Shown here: piece after piece, positions 32,348 through 39,589 of the stretch
Position numbering within the stretch: position 1 is the stretch's first letter
Layout of the letters: every line of letters begins with the position of its first letter
Source of the DNA: Mycolicibacter sinensis
Lineage (GTDB): Bacteria; Actinomycetota; Actinomycetes; Mycobacteriales; Mycobacteriaceae
NCBI RefSeq assembly: GCF_001667375.1
Contig: NZ_LZIN01000094.1
Span: 1 to 64,000 of the forward strand
Direction: 5' to 3'
DNA length: 64,000 bases
Translations under genes and position numbers: made by a program
Notes under the pieces: generated by a model
Told to the model about the DNA's origin: nothing
The model's input: only the letters and a program-made list of their open reading frames with translations
Database searches by the model: none

Positions 32348-33559
32348 TCAGTATTGCGGCCGGCGATTCACCGACCGGGCGCCCAGGATGAGCGCGAACA
32401 CGATGATCGTGCCGAAGATGCCGACCCCGACCCGTACCGGCACCGTGTCGTCGGCCGGTGTCAGCGCCAGGGCCTGGGGGTTCGGGCCGGCGGCGTCGGC
32501 GCGCGGCGCGACCAGCGCCGGGTCGGGTTCGATCAGGGTCCCGATCCGGGTGCCCGGCGGGGTGGCGAAGCCGTAGTCGAGCAGGTGCGCGGCCTGCTGC
32601 CACGGGGGGATCGGCTGCCGGGTGCCGCGCAGCAGCACCGCCACCAGCCGCCGGCCGTCCCGGGTGGCCGCGCCGACAAACGTCTGCCCGGCGTCGTCGG
32701 TGTAGCCGGTCTTGCCGCCCAGGGCGCCCGGGTAGTTATGGAGCAGCTGGTTGTCGTTCTCCAGGGTGTAGCCGGGCACGTCGCCGTAGCCGGGGAAGTC
32801 GAAGTTTCGGGTGGCGACGATGTTGGCGAACATCGGGTTGTTCCAGGCGTAGCGGTAGAACAGCCCGATGTCGTAGGCCGAGGTGCTCATGCCCGGCCCG
32901 TCCAGCCCGGAGGGGGTGGCGGCGCGGGTGTCGCGGCCGCCCAGTTGGGCGGCCAGGGCGTTGATCTTGTGTAGTGCCGCGTCCCATCCGCCGAGTTGCA
33001 TGGCCAGGGCGTGGGCGGCGTCGTTGCCCGATCCCATCAGCAGCCCGTGCAGCAGCTGGTTGACGGTGAAGTTGCCGCCGGGGCCGACGCCGACCCGGGT
33101 GCCTTCGGCGTTGGCGTCCTCCTGGGTGCCGTGGACGACGGTGTTCAGGTCCAGCTCGTTCAGCGACGCCATCGCGGTCAGCACCTTGATCACGCTGGCG
33201 GGCCGGTGGCGGCCGTGCGGGTCACGGGCGGCGATCACCGCGCCGCTGTCCAGGTCGGCCACCAGCCAGGCCTCGGCGGAGATGTCGCCGGGCACCGGCG
33301 GGGTATCGGGCGCGGCGATGATCCCGCAGCCGGCCAAGGCCTCCCCACCGACCGGGGTGGCCGGCACCGGCAGCGGCAGGGGGGCGTCGCCGGCCAGCGG
33401 CACCTCCGAGGCGTCCACCGCGGGCGGGGTGCTGACTTGGTACGGGCAGCTGACGGTTCCCGCGTTGAGCCCCGGGGTGGGGTCGGCCGCCGCCAGAGGG
33501 GCGGCGGTGGCGAGGAAACCCACTGTCACCAGGGCTGATACCGAGCGCACAAAAGTCAT
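32348..33559 (-). CDS. dacB1: D-alanyl-D-alanine carboxypeptidase (penicillin-binding protein)
   Basis: 403 residues. Signal peptide at residues 1 to about 25, then a proline-rich stretch, then the serine peptidase S11 domain with SVIK (SxxK), SGN and KTG motifs, and a C-terminal membrane anchor (VGVGIFGTIIVFALILGA). It trims the terminal D-Ala of peptidoglycan stems outside the membrane. ATG 33559 gives the normal signal peptide; a GTG/ATG further upstream is unlikely. Equivalent of Rv3330. Confidence 0.96.
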   Translation of the reverse strand: MTFVRSVSALVTVGFLATAAPLAAADPTPGLNAGTVSCPYQVSTPPAVDASEVPLAGDAPLPLPVPATPVGGEALAGCGIIAAPDTPPVPGDISAEAWLVADLDSGAVIAARDPHGRHRPASVIKVLTAMASLNELDLNTVVHGTQEDANAEGTRVGVGPGGNFTVNQLLHGLLMGSGNDAAHALAMQLGGWDAALHKINALAAQLGGRDTRAATPSGLDGPGMSTSAYDIGLFYRYAWNNPMFANIVATRNFDFPGYGDVPGYTLENDNQLLHNYPGALGGKTGYTDDAGQTFVGAATRDGRRLVAVLLRGTRQPIPPWQQAAHLLDYGFATPPGTRIGTLIEPDPALVAPRADAAGPNPQALALTPADDTVPVRVGVGIFGTIIVFALILGARSVNRRPQY

Positions 33560-33631
33560 CGTGTGTGCAGGGTAGGGCAACGACGGCGTGAAATCGGGGA
33601 GCCACGCTGTGACTGGTGGGACGGGTGGGTT

Positions 33632-33994
33632 CTAAATTCCGAGGATCAATGCGAGGCCGCGTTCGATTTCGCGCAGCGTGTCCGGCTGCAGCGTGCCGAG
33701 ACGCTCCAGCAGCCGGCTACGGGCCACCGCCCGTACGCCGCGGCAGACCGCCACGCTCGGGGTATCGACGCCCTCGGCCGGCGAGACGTGCGGGCGCAGC
33801 GGGGTGTGCGCCAGCGAGCTCGACACCGGCACCACGATGACCAGTTCGTCGTCGATGCCGGCCAGCAGGTCATCGACGGACATCACCACCGCGGGACGGT
33901 GCTTGCCGGGTTCGCCGGTGCGGGCGGCGCCCAGGGCGACGAGCCAGAGGTCACCGCGGCGCGGTTCAGGCAAGGCCGTCGCCGACCGTGGCAT
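33632..33994 (-). CDS. MazF-like endoribonuclease toxin
   Basis: Up to 120 residues. The core is RRGDLWLVALG, KHRPAVVMSVDDLL, VIVVPVSSS and the late LGTLQPDTLREIERGLALILG, the order seen in MazF/PemK toxins. The ATG at 33994 overlaps the antitoxin by 29 bases; a TTG about 20 bases further in is an alternative start giving a more typical N-terminus. MazF toxins cut single-stranded RNA at short motifs. Confidence 0.87.
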   Translation of the reverse strand: MPRSATALPEPRRGDLWLVALGAARTGEPGKHRPAVVMSVDDLLAGIDDELVIVVPVSSSLAHTPLRPHVSPAEGVDTPSVAVCRGVRAVARSRLLERLGTLQPDTLREIERGLALILGI

Positions 33995-34190
33995 CCCAGT
34001 CGCGCAAGTCGGGGAGCGCCGCCTCGGCCCTGGTGGCGTCGCGTTCGGCGCGGAAAGCGGCTTCTCGCTCGGCGCCGGCGGCCAGTTCGGCGAGCAGGTC
34101 GGCCATCGAGACACCCCGCTCGCGGGCCTGGGCTGCCAGCCGGTCGCGGGTCTGCACCGGTACCCGGATTGTAGTCGTCGGTGTAGACAT
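33966..34190 (-). CDS. antitoxin partner of the MazF-like toxin
   Basis: 74 residues. The N-terminus TTTIRVPVQTRDRLAAQARERGVSMADLL is a ribbon-helix-helix DNA-binding segment; the acidic, flexible C-terminus should bind and mask the toxin. It lies upstream of and overlaps the toxin gene, the usual order. An imperfect operator-like repeat surrounds its start codon. Confidence 0.85.
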   Translation of the reverse strand: MSTPTTTIRVPVQTRDRLAAQARERGVSMADLLAELAAGAEREAAFRAERDATRAEAALPDLRDWDATVGDGLA

Positions 34191-34203
34191 AAACCGTAGT
34201 CTA
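34184..34203. promoter_or_regulatory. inverted repeat at the antitoxin start
   Basis: Arms TAGAC (34184-34188) and GTCTA (34199-34203) flank the antitoxin start codon. Ribbon-helix-helix antitoxins often bind such repeats for self-repression. Short arms, so only suggestive. Confidence 0.35.
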
Positions 34204-34223
34204 ATACGGCGCTGCCGCGGGGA

Positions 34224-35225
34224 TCATTGGCTGAGCCGGAAGTACGCCACACCCGATCCGCCGATGCGGCCCAGCCACAGCCGGTCACCGTTCTCGACCA
34301 CCCCGGTCGCCAGGCCGAAGCCCGGGTCGGTGCTGCGGAACTGGCTGAGCACCCGGCCGTCGTCGGCGTCGAATCCGATCACCCATGCCCCGGACTTCAC
34401 ATCCGGCAGCCAGCGATACGGCAGCAACCGCCACAGCAGCGTGCGCAGCACCGGTGCGCGCGGGGTGAGCCACTCCGACACCGCGCTGCGATCGGAGACC
34501 ATCGCCACCCAGATCCGCCCGTCGCGCCCGGTGGAGATGTTGTCCGGATGGCCGGGCAGTTCGCTGACCAGCGCGGTGATCGAACCGCGGCGCGGCCCGG
34601 TCAGCCAGTACTTGGACAACCGGCATCCGGTGCTCTCGGCGAACACCACCGCCGATTCGTCGGCGGTCAGCGTGACGCCGTTGGCGAAGTGCAGGCCCGA
34701 TGCCAGCACGGTGGCCTTCCCGTCCGGGCTGAGCTGCAGCAGGGACCCGCTGGCGCGGGCCTCGATCACCGAAGCCTTGTAGTACTGATAACGGAACCGG
34801 TCGGTGGACTCGGTGAAATAGATTGTGCCGTCGGAGGATTCGACCGCATTGGAGCAGAACATCAGCGGCCGGCCGGCCACATGGCTGACCAGGGTTTCCA
34901 GCTTCCCGCTCTTCGGGTCGTAGCGCAGCAGGCCGCGGTAGCTGTCGCAGATCAGCAGCCGGTGATCGCGGGTGAAGGCCAGCCCCAGCGGGCGCCCGCC
35001 GGTATTGGTCACCACCTTGGGCGCCGCGCCGTCCGGGCCGACGGCGATGATGCGCCCGTCCTCGACGCCGGTCCAGATGGTGCCGTCGGCGTCGACGACG
35101 ACGTCCTCGGCGGCGGTGCCGGGAATCTCCACGACGGTCAGCTTCGGCATCGGGTCGGGCGGGGGCAGCGGGGGCGAGGGCGGGGGCCGCCAGCGGACGG
35201 GGGAGATGCGCGGCTTGGGGCTCAT
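34224..35225 (-). CDS. SMP-30/strictosidine-synthase-like lactonase family protein
   Basis: 333 residues, a six-bladed beta-propeller judging from repeats such as AEDVVVDADGTIWTGVEDGRI, GLAFTRDHRLLICDSYRGLL and YFTESTDRFRYQYYKASVIE, the last being typical of the strictosidine-synthase/APMAP branch. Members hydrolyse lactones or organic esters with a Ca-type site. A proline-rich N-terminus precedes the propeller. ATG 35225 is used; the frame is open further upstream over the promoter of the next, divergent gene. Confidence 0.88.
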   Translation of the reverse strand: MSPKPRISPVRWRPPPSPPLPPPDPMPKLTVVEIPGTAAEDVVVDADGTIWTGVEDGRIIAVGPDGAAPKVVTNTGGRPLGLAFTRDHRLLICDSYRGLLRYDPKSGKLETLVSHVAGRPLMFCSNAVESSDGTIYFTESTDRFRYQYYKASVIEARASGSLLQLSPDGKATVLASGLHFANGVTLTADESAVVFAESTGCRLSKYWLTGPRRGSITALVSELPGHPDNISTGRDGRIWVAMVSDRSAVSEWLTPRAPVLRTLLWRLLPYRWLPDVKSGAWVIGFDADDGRVLSQFRSTDPGFGLATGVVENGDRLWLGRIGGSGVAYFRLSQ

Positions 35226-35310
35226 GTCGACGACATTAAGGCGGTCTCCGCTAATCCGGTTGGCAATGCGCCCGACGGAATAGTGTCGTGTTTGGATCCG
35301 AGGAGGGCTG

Positions 35311-35748
35311 ATGAGACGTGTCGACAAGGGCCGGCTCCTGCTGTGGTTCGGCGTCTTGCTGTTCCTGCTGGGTTTGCTCACCGGTTTGGTGACCGGGCCG
35401 ATGAACAATCCCCGCATGGGGTTGTCCGCGCACCTGGAAGGCGTGATGAACGGCGTGTTCCTCGTGGTGCTCGGTCTGTTGTGGGGCCGCTTGCGGCTCT
35501 CGGCGCGCTGGCTGACGGGGCTGTTCTGGTTGGCGCTCTACGGCACCTATATCAATTGGGCTACCACCCTGGCGGCAGCGATCTTCGGCACCGGCCGGAC
35601 GACTCCGATCGTGGGCGCCGGTCACCATGGCGCCGCGTGGCAGGAGAATCTCGTCGACGCCGGTCTGTACAGCTTGAGCGTGGCGATGCTGGCGGTCTGC
35701 GTGATCGCGCTGGTCGGCCTGTGGCCCGGTGCCGACCAGCCGCAGTGA
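35311..35748 (+). CDS. small membrane protein, hydroxylaminobenzene-mutase-like
   Basis: 145 residues with four membrane segments. The block NPRMGLSAHLEGVMNGVFLVVLGLLW and the TYINWATTLAAAIFGTGR segment resemble bacterial HabA/HabB-type mutases, which rearrange aryl hydroxylamines. It precedes the SigJ-like gene by 26 bases and is likely in one unit with it. The annotation rests on these two blocks only. Confidence 0.6.
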   Translation: MRRVDKGRLLLWFGVLLFLLGLLTGLVTGPMNNPRMGLSAHLEGVMNGVFLVVLGLLWGRLRLSARWLTGLFWLALYGTYINWATTLAAAIFGTGRTTPIVGAGHHGAAWQENLVDAGLYSLSVAMLAVCVIALVGLWPGADQPQ

Positions 35749-35774
35749 GGAATCTGCGCGCCTAGTCTGGTGCA

Positions 35775-36698
35775 ATGACGGCGGCGGTCGAGGACTTCGA
35801 GGCGTTGCGGCCGCATCTCATGGCGGTGGCCTACCGGCTCACCGGCATGTTCGCCGACGCCGAGGACATCGTGCAGGACGCCTGGTTGCGCTTCGCGGCC
35901 GCCGAGCGCGACCAGATCGCCGACCCGAGGGCCTGGTTGACGACGGTGGTGAGCCGGCTCGGCCTGGACCGGTTGCGCTCGGCATCGCGGCGCCGGGAAT
36001 CCTATGTGGGCGAATGGCTTCCGGAGCCGGTGGTGACCGCACCCGACGACTCCGATCCGCTGTCGGCGGTGGTGGCCGGCGAAGACGCCCGGTTCGCCGC
36101 GATGGTGGTGCTGGAGCGGCTGAGCCCGGATCAGCGGGTGGCGTTCGTGCTGCACGACGGGTTCGCGCTGCCGTTTTCCGAGGTGGCCGCGGTGCTGCAC
36201 ACCAGCGAGGCCGCCGCGCGGCAGCTGGCGTCGCGCGCCCGCAAGGCCGTCAGCGCCGATCCGCCGCCGCAACCCGATCCGCGGCACGCCGAGGCGGTCG
36301 GGTCGCTGATGGCCGCGATGGCCGCCGGTGACCTGGACGCGGTGGTGGCGCTGCTGCACCCGGACGTGACGTTCACCGGGGACTCCAACCGCCGGGCGCC
36401 GACCGCGGTCCGGGTGATCCGGGGTCCGGAGAAGGTGGCGCGGTTCCTGTTCGGCCTGGCGCGCCGGTACGGGCCGACCCTGGTGACCGCGAATCAGCTG
36501 GCGCTGGTCAACGGCGAACTGGGTGCTTACACGCCCGGGGCGCCGGGTGCCGACGGGTTCGCCGAGCTGCTGCCGCGTGTCACCGCGATGACGGTGCGCG
36601 ACGGTCTGGTCTACGCCGTCTGGGACATCGCCAATCCGGACAAGTTCACCGGTTCCCCGCTGCGGGCTGATCCGTCCCGCGAGTCGATCGGAGAGTAA
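35775..36698 (+). CDS. sigJ: ECF RNA polymerase sigma factor with C-terminal SnoaL-like domain
   Basis: 307 residues, equivalent of Rv3328c SigJ. Sigma region 2 begins DFEALRPHLMAVAYRLTGMFADAEDIVQDAW and region 4 contains ERLSPDQRVAFVLHDGFALPFSEVAAVL. The C-terminal about 130 residues form the NTF2/SnoaL-like extension that sets SigJ/ECF41-type factors apart and controls their activity in place of an anti-sigma factor. ECF41 factors are usually linked to carboxymuconolactone-decarboxylase-like or oxidoreductase genes; both kinds follow directly here. Confidence 0.93.
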   Translation: MTAAVEDFEALRPHLMAVAYRLTGMFADAEDIVQDAWLRFAAAERDQIADPRAWLTTVVSRLGLDRLRSASRRRESYVGEWLPEPVVTAPDDSDPLSAVVAGEDARFAAMVVLERLSPDQRVAFVLHDGFALPFSEVAAVLHTSEAAARQLASRARKAVSADPPPQPDPRHAEAVGSLMAAMAAGDLDAVVALLHPDVTFTGDSNRRAPTAVRVIRGPEKVARFLFGLARRYGPTLVTANQLALVNGELGAYTPGAPGADGFAELLPRVTAMTVRDGLVYAVWDIANPDKFTGSPLRADPSRESIGE

Positions 36699-36700
36699 GT

Positions 36701-37192
36701 ATGGCCCAGAGCATCCCCAAGGTGATGGGCGCTTTGATGTTTCGCGCGATGGACAAGATGCGCCACCGCGAGGCGTTCGACATCGGGGAGCCCGCCGCCA
36801 CGGAATTCACCGGCTTCGAGCGAACCCGGCAGATCGTGCTCGTGACGTTCAAGCGGTCCGGGGAGGCCATGCCCAGCCCGATCAACCACGGTGTCGCCGA
36901 CGGCCGGATCTACGTCCGCACCGACGCATCGACCGGCAAGGTCAAACGGATCCGCAACAACCCGAACGTCATCGTGGTGCCCAGCAGTCTGCGCGGGAAA
37001 CCCAGGGGCCGACCCGCGGCGGGGATCGCCCGGATCTTGCCGGAGTCCGAGCATGCCCATGCTGAGCAGGTGATCGCGGCGAACTGGAGCCTGCCGATGA
37101 AGATCTTCGAGCGTGGCCTGGACAAGGGCAGCGCCGCGACGGGCGTGGCGATCGCCTACGTCGAGATCAGCCCTGCCGCTCAGCCTCGATGA
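36701..37192 (+). CDS. PPOX-class F420-dependent oxidoreductase-like protein
   Basis: 163 residues. The split-barrel core reads RTRQIVLVTFKRSGEAMPSP, DGRIYVRTDASTGKVKRIRNN and PNVIVVPSSLRGKPRG, typical of the PPOX F420 group. The cofactor is expected to be F420 or a flavin; substrate unknown. It starts 2 bases after sigJ, so it is co-transcribed with the sigma factor. Its end overlaps the convergent decarboxylase-like gene by 13 bases. Confidence 0.87.
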   Translation: MAQSIPKVMGALMFRAMDKMRHREAFDIGEPAATEFTGFERTRQIVLVTFKRSGEAMPSPINHGVADGRIYVRTDASTGKVKRIRNNPNVIVVPSSLRGKPRGRPAAGIARILPESEHAHAEQVIAANWSLPMKIFERGLDKGSAATGVAIAYVEISPAAQPR

Positions 37193-37773
37193 TCTTCGGT
37201 GAGCCACGGCACCCGGCAGGCGTCCCCGGAGTTGAAGCCCTGCTCGGTGATGCCCAGTGCCGCATACATCCGGGCCCGCATGTTCTCGACCCCGATCTGA
37301 TACGTCAGCTCGATGACGCCGTCGTCGCCGAACCGTTGGCGCAGATCGGCGACCTGCTCGTCGGTGACCGAGTGCGGGTCGGCGGTGATCGCGTCGGCGT
37401 AGCCGATGGCGGCCCGTTCGTCGGCGGTGAAGCGCGGGGAGGTCGCGTAGTCGTCGATACTTTGCAGCCGTTCCAGGTCCATGCCTTCCAGGCGTTGCAG
37501 CATCGAGCCGAAGTCGACGCACCACGAGCAGCCGATGGTGCGGGCGGTCCAGAACACCGCCAGGTCGCGCACTTCGGCGGGCAGCTTGCGTGACGCGGAC
37601 TGCAGCAGCCCTTCGTGGGCGGCGGCGGCCACCAGCAACCGCGGGTGATGCGCGATGACGGTGAAGGGCTCGGGGACCTCACCGAAGCGGCGCTTTGCGT
37701 AGCGGTACATGGCGCGGGTCAGCAGGTTGGTGCGCTTCGGGGGCAGGGGTTCGATGCGAGGTGGAGTAGTCAT
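37180..37773 (-). CDS. carboxymuconolactone decarboxylase family protein
   Basis: 197 residues, AhpD-like helical fold. The redox pair lies in RTIGCSWCVDFGSML (CxxC, about residues 82-85), with the following conserved His replaced by Asp in CVDFG. Members are peroxidase-like or decarboxylating enzymes. ECF41-type sigma genes commonly lie next to such a gene, which agrees with sigJ here, even though this one faces the other way. Confidence 0.9.
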   Translation of the reverse strand: MTTPPRIEPLPPKRTNLLTRAMYRYAKRRFGEVPEPFTVIAHHPRLLVAAAAHEGLLQSASRKLPAEVRDLAVFWTARTIGCSWCVDFGSMLQRLEGMDLERLQSIDDYATSPRFTADERAAIGYADAITADPHSVTDEQVADLRQRFGDDGVIELTYQIGVENMRARMYAALGITEQGFNSGDACRVPWLTEDHRG

Positions 37774-37822
37774 ACCCCTTAGACGAGACAGCCCGGCGGT
37801 ATGTGACGGGCGTGCCGCGGCG

Positions 37823-38614
37823 TCACAGCAGGAACGGCACCAGGGCCTTGCGGTCGGCGGGGTAGTCGGCGAATTTCTCCTGATACCAGCGGTGGGTCTG
37901 CAGCGCCCGGGGGATCAGGTTGCCGGCGGTGATCAGCAGGATCACCACGCCGGGCAGCGCCCAGGTCAGCACCGCGAACCCCGTCCAGGCGATGAGCTCG
38001 CCCAGGTAGGCCGGGCTGGTGACGAACCGGAAGCCGCCGCCGAACGGAATCCGGTACTCGGCGGCACCGGGGTTGTTCTTGTCGCGCAGGTTGCGCACGA
38101 TCGACTCGGAGTTCACGATCAGCGCGAACCCGCACAGGTAGATCACCAGGCCCACCACGAAGCGCGGATCGGTCAACCAGGCGCTGCCGTACTGGCCCAG
38201 GTAGTCGTGGCTGAACAGCGCACCGTTGAGGTAGCCGTGCATCGTCGTGACCAGCATGCCCATCACCACCACCGAGATGTTGAAGGTGCTGCGCTTGCCA
38301 GGCACCTGGCGGATCGCCAGCGGGAAGAACCAGCCGCGGTTGGCGTAATGCAGCGCCCAGATCCCGGCCAGCACAAGAGAAGTCGGCTCGAACCGGGCCG
38401 GCCCGCACAGGTAGGCGGCCAAGAACACCACCGTCGCCGGGATCTCCATCAGCCACCAGCCGAACTTCGGGTTCAGGTTGAAACCGAGCTTCGTCGAGGA
38501 GAACCGCCCGTAGGAGCTCTGGCCGAAGAAGCCGCCGATGATCACGAACGCGGCGAAGCCGAACGCCGCGGTCAGAAGGGTGTCGTAGACGGTGTTACCG
38601 GTGTACCAATGCAT
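37823..38614 (-). CDS. steroid 5-alpha-reductase/isoprenylcysteine methyltransferase-like membrane protein
   Basis: 263 residues with about six membrane segments. The C-terminal half carries EYRIPFGGGFRFVTSPAYLGELIAW and ALQTHRWYQEKFADYPADRKALVPF, the signature of the 3-oxo-5-alpha-steroid 4-dehydrogenase family (NADPH-binding end). It may reduce a steroid or a polyprenol-like lipid. It starts at ATG 38614. A hairpin that can end the sdh operon lies just upstream. Confidence 0.85.
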   Translation of the reverse strand: MHWYTGNTVYDTLLTAAFGFAAFVIIGGFFGQSSYGRFSSTKLGFNLNPKFGWWLMEIPATVVFLAAYLCGPARFEPTSLVLAGIWALHYANRGWFFPLAIRQVPGKRSTFNISVVVMGMLVTTMHGYLNGALFSHDYLGQYGSAWLTDPRFVVGLVIYLCGFALIVNSESIVRNLRDKNNPGAAEYRIPFGGGFRFVTSPAYLGELIAWTGFAVLTWALPGVVILLITAGNLIPRALQTHRWYQEKFADYPADRKALVPFLL

Positions 38615-38660
38615 CCCAGTGTCCTATCACGTCCGGTTCTCGACGTGGCGAGCAGACGCG

Positions 38661-38694
38661 AAAGCCCCCAATTCCGGGTCGAAATGGGGGCTTT
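38661..38694. terminator. stem-loop after sdhB
   Basis: Arms AAAGCCCCCA and TGGGGGCTTT (10 base pairs) with a 14-base loop lie between the sdhB stop and the start of the next minus-strand gene. There is no long U run, which is usual for mycobacterial terminators. Confidence 0.65.
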
Positions 38695-38719
38695 GGCGAC
38701 TGTTCGCGCAAAAGGACGG

Positions 38720-39589
38720 TCAGCGGGCGAACATCAGGGCCCGCTTGACCTCCTGGATGGCCTTGGTGATCTCGATACCGCGCGGGCAGGCGTCGGTGCA
38801 GTTGAACGTGGTGCGGCAGCGCCACACCCCGTCGACCTCGTTGAGGATGTCCAGGCGCTCGGCGGCACCCTCGTCACGCGAGTCGAAGATGAACCGGTGG
38901 GCGTTGACGATCGCCGCCGGGCCGAAATACGTTCCCTCGCTCCAGTACACCGGGCAGCTGGTGGTGCAGATGGCACACAGGATGCACTTGGTGGTGTCGT
39001 CGTAGCGGTGCCGGTCGTGCGGGCTCTGGATCCACTCCTTGGTGGGCGGGTTGCCGCTGGTGATCAGGTAGGGCTTGATCGCCTTGTAGGCGTCCATGAA
39101 CGGTTCCATGTTGACCACGAGGTCTTTTTCCACCGGCAGGCCGCGCATCGGCTCGATGGTCAGCGTCAGCTCCTTGGCCGGGTTCTTCGGCAGGATGTCG
39201 CGCATCAGCATCTTGCAGGCCAGCTTGTTGTTGCCGTTGACCCGCACGCCGTCGGAGCCGCACACCCCGTGCGCGCAGGACCGGCGGAAGGTCAGCGTGC
39301 CGTCCAGGTAGCTCTTGACGTAGATGAGCAGGTTGAGCAACCGGTCGGTGGGCAGCGCCGGCACCCGGAAGCTCTGCCAGCCGTCGGTGGCGGCGTAGGC
39401 GTCGGGGTTCTCCGGGTTGTAGCGGGCGATCTTGAGGGTGACCATCCGGGCGCCCTCGGGGATCGGGGGCAGCGGCGGGTCACCGGCCGGCGGGCCGTCG
39501 ACCAGGGCCGCCGGTGGGGCACTCGACGGAGCCGGCGAGCAGCATCCGGACTCGGACGAGCAGCAGCCTGAACCAGTTGAGGAGGACAT
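38720..39589 (-). CDS. sdhB: succinate dehydrogenase iron-sulfur subunit
   Basis: 289 residues. Clusters: 2Fe-2S ligands in FRRSCAHGVCGSDG, with further Cys in NNKLACKM; 4Fe-4S in CILCAICTTSCPVYW; and the 3Fe-4S group around CRTTFNCTDACPRG. The first about 45 residues before VTLKIARYN form an unusual extension with two GCCS repeats (Cys 9, 10, 16 and 17) and a Pro-rich stretch. The start at 39589 shares one base with the sdhA stop, which supports it. Electrons pass from SdhA to the membrane quinone through this subunit. Confidence 0.95.
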   Translation of the reverse strand: MSSSTGSGCCSSESGCCSPAPSSAPPAALVDGPPAGDPPLPPIPEGARMVTLKIARYNPENPDAYAATDGWQSFRVPALPTDRLLNLLIYVKSYLDGTLTFRRSCAHGVCGSDGVRVNGNNKLACKMLMRDILPKNPAKELTLTIEPMRGLPVEKDLVVNMEPFMDAYKAIKPYLITSGNPPTKEWIQSPHDRHRYDDTTKCILCAICTTSCPVYWSEGTYFGPAAIVNAHRFIFDSRDEGAAERLDILNEVDGVWRCRTTFNCTDACPRGIEITKAIQEVKRALMFAR

